A DNA stretch of 64,000 bases, from positions 243,070 through 307,069 of the forward strand of contig NZ_PIOD01000002.1 in assembly GCF_003369565.1 (NCBI RefSeq), written 5' to 3'. Positions 59,558 to 64,000 of this stretch are shown here, in pieces (the stretch's first letter is position 1; each line of letters starts with the position of its first letter). The stretch comes from Oceanobacillus chungangensis. Lineage in GTDB: Bacteria > Bacillota > Bacilli > Bacillales > Amphibacillaceae. Made by a program: the position numbers and the translations under genes. The notes under the pieces were generated by a model. The model was given only the letters and a program-made list of their open reading frames with translations. It was not told where the DNA came from and ran no database searches.

Positions 59558-60662
59558 ATATAAAAATAACGATGTTTTTCATGTGATCGAAGAATGGGCC
59601 CCGAAACATTTAGCATACGACTGGGACAATGTTGGCCTACAAATTGGTACGTATAATAAAACCGTGAAAAAAGTGATGATTGCCCTCGATGTGTTAGAAT
59701 CTGTAGTTGATGAAGCAATTGAGAAGAAGGTAGATTTAATAATCGCCCATCACCCACTATTATTTAACCCGGTAAAACGAATTAATTTGGACACCCCTCA
59801 AGGTAGAATAATCCACAAATTACTAACGAATCATATTACTGTCTATGCAGCACATACAAATCTTGATGTGGCAAATGGTGGCGTAAATGACATGCTTTTT
59901 GATTTATTAGGAATAGTCTCAAGGGACAATTTAACTGAAGTAAGCAGACAAAAACTTTATAAAATCGTTGTCTATGTACCAGCAACACATGTTGACAAAG
60001 TAAGAAGCGCCATGTCAGAAGCCGGTGCGGGGCATATAGGCAATTATAGTCATTGTACGTTCCAAACAAATGGTCAAGGGACATTCAAACCACTTGAAGG
60101 AACAAATCCGTATATAGGCACGAAAAATGAATTAGAATTTGTTGATGAATTAAAAGTCGAAACAATTGTACAGGAAAAACGTTTAACAAAAGTGATCAAT
60201 GGAATAATTGATGCCCATCCATATGAGGAGGTAGCTTATGATATTTTTCCACTGGAAAATCAAGGGGAGACGTTTGGAATTGGACGGATTGGTACTTTAT
60301 CGGCTACAATGAAACTCCGAGATTTATGCGAATATGTAAAATCAACGTTAAAAGTCCCAAACATGAGAGTGATTGGAGATTTAGATAAAAATGTTCGGAA
60401 AATCGCAATCCTTGGTGGAAGTGGTGAAAAGTATATTCACTTGGCACGCCAAAAAGGGGCAGATGTTTATATAACGGGAGATATGAGCTTTCATGTGGCA
60501 CAGGATGCATGGCAAATGGGCTTATCCGTGATTGATGCAGGGCATTATATAGAAAAAGTAATGAAACAAGCAACAAAACTGTTCTTGGAAAAAGAACTTG
60601 ATAATAATTTGATTGAAATTATTACGTCGGAAACAAATACAGAACCATTTCAATTTATTTAA
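59547..60662 (+). CDS. yqfO: Nif3-like dinuclear metal-centre protein YqfO
   Basis: A 371-residue Nif3/DUF34 protein with a PII/CutA-like insertion (about 130-240). Metal-binding residues appear in 'IIAHHPLLFNP', 'AAHTNLD' and 'DAGHYIEK'. It is probably a GTP cyclohydrolase I type 2-like or metal-dependent hydrolase; function is not firmly known. It overlaps trmK, a conserved pair. Confidence 0.92.
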   Translation: MKREYKNNDVFHVIEEWAPKHLAYDWDNVGLQIGTYNKTVKKVMIALDVLESVVDEAIEKKVDLIIAHHPLLFNPVKRINLDTPQGRIIHKLLTNHITVYAAHTNLDVANGGVNDMLFDLLGIVSRDNLTEVSRQKLYKIVVYVPATHVDKVRSAMSEAGAGHIGNYSHCTFQTNGQGTFKPLEGTNPYIGTKNELEFVDELKVETIVQEKRLTKVINGIIDAHPYEEVAYDIFPLENQGETFGIGRIGTLSATMKLRDLCEYVKSTLKVPNMRVIGDLDKNVRKIAILGGSGEKYIHLARQKGADVYITGDMSFHVAQDAWQMGLSVIDAGHYIEKVMKQATKLFLEKELDNNLIEIITSETNTEPFQFI

Positions 60663-60698
60663 TAACAGGGTAGATACCCTAAAGGAGTAATATTATTT

Positions 60699-62018
60699 AT
60701 GAATAATAATGCATTTAATCAATTTTCATTTCAGGAATCGACCATGGAAGTGATTCGTAATCTGAATTTTACTGAGCCAACAGAGGTACAAAGAAAGGTA
60801 ATGCCTGCAGTATTGCAAGGAAAAAGTGTAATTGGACAATCACGAACAGGGTCTGGTAAGACACATGCATTTTTACTTCCGCTATTTGATCGGCTTGATG
60901 CAACAAAGCGAACCGTACAGATGGTAATTACAGCACCAACTAGGGAGCTAGCAACACAATTGCATGACGAAGTAAAGAAAGTCATCCAGTACGCTGGAAA
61001 AGAAGGAGTATGGTTATCTAAATTGCTCGTAGGCGGGACGGATAAGCAGAAAATGATTGAGAAATTAAAGGAGCCACCGCATATTATTGTTGGAACTCCT
61101 GGAAGGATTTTGGATTTAGTAAAAGAAGAGGCATTGTCAATTTATTCTGCGGAATCCTTTGTAATTGATGAAGCAGACCTGATGCTTGATTTAGGATTTA
61201 TCAATGATGTAGACCAATTGCTTATTCGATCTAAAAAGAATATTCAATTGCTCGTATTCTCAGCAACTATCCCAGAGCGCTTACAGCATTTCTTTAAAAA
61301 GTATTTAGAAAATCCACTGTATATAAAAGTATCGGATCATTTCTCACCTGAAACGATGGAACACCGACTAGTTTCTTTAAAACATCGCAATGAAGCAGAT
61401 GTAATTATGGAGATATCGAAAGCTATACAACCGTATTTAGCAATTATTTTTACAAATGGTAAACAGCTTGCAAATGATTTGGCTGCCTCCCTTCAAGAAA
61501 AAGGTATGGATGTTGGCTTAATTCATGGTGGCTTAACACCGAGAGAAAGAAAAAGAGTTCTTAAAGAAATTCAAAATCTTCGTTATCAATATATTGTAGC
61601 AACAGATTTAGCTGCAAGAGGCATTGATATTAAAGGAGTTAGCCATGTTATTAACGCGCAGATTCCGAAAGAGGAAGAATTTTATATCCACCGAGTCGGC
61701 AGAACAGCAAGAGCGGGAATGGAAGGGACTGCAATTAGCTTATACAATGAATCCGATATAAAGCTAATTGAAAAATTAGAAGAAAAAGGACTTACGTTTA
61801 CGTATGTTGATGTTAAAAATGGTGAGTGGAAAGAAGCTAAATCATGGAATGTACGTCATTTAAGAACTAAAACAACAACGAATATTGAAAATGAAGCATG
61901 GAAGCAAGTCCCCAAAGCGAAAAAGGTTAAACCAGGTTACAAGAAGAAAATGAAAAAGCAGCAAGAATCAATTAAAAAGCAGTTAACAAGAAAAGCGAGA
62001 TTTAAACGCGGTAAATAA
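60699..62018 (+). CDS. cshB: DEAD-box RNA helicase CshB
   Basis: A 439-residue helicase. It has the Q motif region 'FTEPTEVQRKVMPAVL', Walker A 'SRTGSGKTHAF', 'DEAD', 'SAT', 'IATDLAARGID'-type motif V ('VATDLAARGIDI') and motif VI 'HRVGRTARAG'. The C-terminal tail is very Lys-rich. It corresponds to B. subtilis CshB (YqfR), active in cold shock and RNA metabolism. It is followed by nfo. Confidence 0.94.
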   Translation: MNNNAFNQFSFQESTMEVIRNLNFTEPTEVQRKVMPAVLQGKSVIGQSRTGSGKTHAFLLPLFDRLDATKRTVQMVITAPTRELATQLHDEVKKVIQYAGKEGVWLSKLLVGGTDKQKMIEKLKEPPHIIVGTPGRILDLVKEEALSIYSAESFVIDEADLMLDLGFINDVDQLLIRSKKNIQLLVFSATIPERLQHFFKKYLENPLYIKVSDHFSPETMEHRLVSLKHRNEADVIMEISKAIQPYLAIIFTNGKQLANDLAASLQEKGMDVGLIHGGLTPRERKRVLKEIQNLRYQYIVATDLAARGIDIKGVSHVINAQIPKEEEFYIHRVGRTARAGMEGTAISLYNESDIKLIEKLEEKGLTFTYVDVKNGEWKEAKSWNVRHLRTKTTTNIENEAWKQVPKAKKVKPGYKKKMKKQQESIKKQLTRKARFKRGK

Positions 62019-62043
62019 ATATAAATAAAGCAGGAGAGGTCAA

Positions 62044-62940
62044 ATGATGTTGAAAATAGGATCACATGTATCAATGAATGGGAAGAAAATGTTACTTGGT
62101 TCAAGTGAAGAGGCTGCTTCTTATGGTGCAAATACATTTATGATTTATACTGGTGCACCACAAAATACAAGAAGAAAACCGATTGAAGAATTAAACATTG
62201 ATGCTGGACGTGAACATATGGAAAAGAACGGAATGTTAGATATTATCGTTCACGCACCTTATATTATTAATATTGGCAATACAACAAAGCCGGAAACGTT
62301 TGAATTAGGGGTCAATTTTTTACGTAATGAGATTGATCGTACCGCAGCGTTAGGTGCAAAACAAATCGTCTTACATCCTGGTGCACATGTTGGTGCAGGT
62401 GCAGATGAAGGAATAAAAAGGATTATTGAAGGACTAAATGAAGTTGTTGAGAAGGATAAAGATGTACAAATCGCACTTGAAACTATGGCAGGGAAGGGTT
62501 CAGAAATTGGCCGTACATTTGATGAAATTGCACGGATTATTGACGGTGTGACACATAATGAAAGGCTATCTATTTGCCTTGATACTTGTCATATTCATGA
62601 TGCAGGTTATGATGTTGTAAATGATTTTGATGGCGTATTAAATGAATTTGACAAAATTATTGGTGTGGATCGCATAAAGGTTATCCATGTTAATGATAGT
62701 AAAAATGAACGTGGAGCACATAAGGACCGTCATGAAAATATTGGGTTTGGTCATATTGGATTTAAAGCATTACATTATGTTGTGCATCATCCACAGCTAA
62801 TTGAAGTTCCAAAGATCTTAGAGACGCCATATGTTGGCGAAGACAAGAAAAACAAAAAAGCTCCATATAGATTTGAAATTGAGATGATCAAAAATGGAGA
62901 ATTTGTTGAGGACTTAAAAGAAAAAATTATGAATGGTTAA
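62044..62940 (+). CDS. nfo: Endonuclease IV
   Basis: A 298-residue AP endonuclease (YqfS) with three zinc ions in a TIM barrel. Typical blocks are 'HPGAHVG', '[13 protein letters not shown]' and '[20 protein letters not shown]'. Start at 62044 or the adjacent ATG at 62047 behind GAGAGGT. It repairs abasic sites; in B. subtilis it is SigG-controlled in spores. Confidence 0.96.
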   Translation: MMLKIGSHVSMNGKKMLLGSSEEAASYGANTFMIYTGAPQNTRRKPIEELNIDAGREHMEKNGMLDIIVHAPYIINIGNTTKPETFELGVNFLRNEIDRTAALGAKQIVLHPGAHVGAGADEGIKRIIEGLNEVVEKDKDVQIALETMAGKGSEIGRTFDEIARIIDGVTHNERLSICLDTCHIHDAGYDVVNDFDGVLNEFDKIIGVDRIKVIHVNDSKNERGAHKDRHENIGFGHIGFKALHYVVHHPQLIEVPKILETPYVGEDKKNKKAPYRFEIEMIKNGEFVEDLKEKIMNG

Positions 62941-62960
62941 AATGAACGTTTGATTGATGG

Positions 62961-62989
62961 GGGGATAACTTTACAGTTATCCCTTTTTT
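62961..62989 (+). terminator. Terminator after nfo
   Basis: GGGGATAACT and AGTTATCCC with a 4-base loop and six Ts. Confidence 0.92.
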
Positions 62990-63074
62990 GTATCTTAAAT
63001 AGTTAAAAACTTGCAAATACTCTCTTGTGAAATGAAAATAACATAATCAGAACGTATTTGGGAGTAACATTTTA

Positions 63075-63359
63075 TTATTGAAATAAATGTTCTAGTCCAT
63101 AGGATTTAATTAATCCATGAAATAATTTCTCTGCTTTATTGGCTGTGTTTAAATCGGTAATATTGGCCAATTTAGAAAACATTTTCTCCCGGTCCTGTTT
63201 ATTAAATGGATCAAGTGTATTTTGTTTTAAGAAGTCGATAATTGCCTTTGCCTGAGAAGATGAGATAGAAAATCCATACTGTTTTCCATAAAATAAAAGA
63301 TCATTTGTGCTAAGGTTCTTTAATCTAACTTTAACCATCTCTTTAATGAAAATTGACAT
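63075..63359 (-). CDS. yqfT: YqfT family protein (DUF2624)
   Basis: A 94-residue helical protein. 'LSTNDLLFYGKQYGFSISSSQA' and 'FNKQDREKMFSKLANIT' resemble YqfT/DUF2624, found next to nfo in B. subtilis. The ATG at 63359 (MSIFIKEMV) is preferred; a GTG two codons upstream is possible with AAGGGG. Transcribed against nfo. Function unknown. Confidence 0.82.
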   Translation of the reverse strand: MSIFIKEMVKVRLKNLSTNDLLFYGKQYGFSISSSQAKAIIDFLKQNTLDPFNKQDREKMFSKLANITDLNTANKAEKLFHGLIKSYGLEHLFQ

Positions 63360-63533
63360 AATCACATTACCCCTTTAAAAAGGACTGTACTGTACTATAT
63401 GCACCGATTCTGAAAAATTAACTTAAGTTTGCAAAGTAAATTCACGACGTTACCAAAAACTAACATCATTAAGAAAGAGAAAGAATCCATACAATATAAC
63501 TGCACCTCAATTATTTAAAAAGGAGGTCTTCCA

Positions 63534-63896
63534 TTGGACGAGAAAAAGTACAGAAATAGTTTAGACAAAGATGATGAGTCACGAAATAACGAGTATCATT
63601 TTAACGATGTAGAAACGGATAGTGCACGAAATGAGGAATTTGCGTCAGAGATTACTGCAGATGACTATAGAGCGGATAGGAACGATGACACAGGTGATGT
63701 AATTAGCTCGTATGGTTGGATTGGGATAGCTCTATCGGTGATTTCTTTCTTCATGTGGCCATTTGTTCTAGGTGCTGCAGGGATAATCTTAGGATTTGTT
63801 TCTAGAAGCAAAGGAGCAGATACATTAGGGAATATCGCAATCGCAGCTGGAGTAATTTCCATAATCATGACACTTTTCTTTAGACCCTTCTTCTAG
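63534..63896 (+). CDS. Membrane protein, YqfX-like
   Basis: A 120-residue protein: hydrophilic, highly acidic N-terminus (1-58), then two membrane helices (about 61-88 and 99-116) in a DUF4190-like arrangement ('GWIGIALSVISFFMWP', 'AAGIILGFVSRSKGADTLG'). The TTG start follows AGGAGGTC. It lies near nfo, as yqfX does in B. subtilis. Function unknown. Confidence 0.75.
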   Translation: MDEKKYRNSLDKDDESRNNEYHFNDVETDSARNEEFASEITADDYRADRNDDTGDVISSYGWIGIALSVISFFMWPFVLGAAGIILGFVSRSKGADTLGNIAIAAGVISIIMTLFFRPFF

Positions 63897-64000
63897 CTAG
63901 ATAAAAGAGACTGATTTTGGTGGTTACCCCTAAAAGTTAGAGTTTTTATTATGCAGCTGATTGGCTGGATTGCGTTCGGTATTCGACTGGACTTAATCCA

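Overview
The window is a stretch of chromosome from an AT-rich, Gram-positive, endospore-forming member of the Bacillaceae. A halotolerant Oceanobacillus/Virgibacillus-type lineage is my inference; the species is not determined. The support is gene content and order. The window carries sigK, sda, gpr, spoIIP, yqfC/yqfD, the hrcA-grpE-dnaK-dnaJ operon, the dnaG-sigA operon and comEA/EB/EC in almost the same order as the matching part of the Bacillus subtilis chromosome. TTG and GTG starts behind strong AGGAGG-type ribosome binding sites are common.

Region 1 (1-7.54 kb) is the accessory part. It is the distal end of a Tad/Flp-type pilus locus that enters from the left: a DUF4352-like protein, a TadE-like pseudopilin and a prepilin peptidase. 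It is followed by a phosphorylation set (FHA protein, PP2C phosphatase, Hanks-type Ser/Thr kinase), an EssB/YukC-like pseudokinase membrane protein normally linked to type VII secretion, and a tandemly duplicated small membrane protein whose second copy has a nonsense codon.

Region 2 (7.6-20 kb) holds yrrS, mtnN, sigK (reverse), sda (reverse, with a DnaA-box cluster), the ribosome-assembly/NAD operon yqeG-yqeH-aroE-yhbY-nadD-yqeK-rsfS-yqeM, and the competence genes comEA, comEB and comEC. comEC is interrupted by one in-frame stop. Region 3 (20-36.9 kb) holds holA, rpsT, gpr-spoIIP-yqxA-lepA, hemW, and the CIRCE-controlled heat-shock operon hrcA-grpE-dnaK-dnaJ-prmA-rsmE, then deoC, rpsU and yqeY. 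Region 4 (37-54 kb) holds nfeD-floA behind a SigW-like promoter, yqfC-yqfD-phoH-pgpH-ybeY-dgkA, era-yqzL-recO, glyQS with a T-box, and ccpN-ppsR. Region 5 (54-64 kb) holds dnaG-sigA, cccA, trmK-yqfO-cshB-nfo, yqfT and a yqfX-like gene.

The least explained structure lies between genes. At least four composite repeats of about 0.3 kb have similar inverted ends near ATAAA(G/C)TGC; two of them carry an extra module of about 60 bp. A second family of roughly 80-bp hairpin repeats occurs five times just upstream of genes, and one inverted copy supplies the last ten codons of yqeK. A GC-rich, multi-stem element sits between dnaK and dnaJ. No tRNA or rRNA gene, CRISPR array, prophage or intact insertion sequence was seen.
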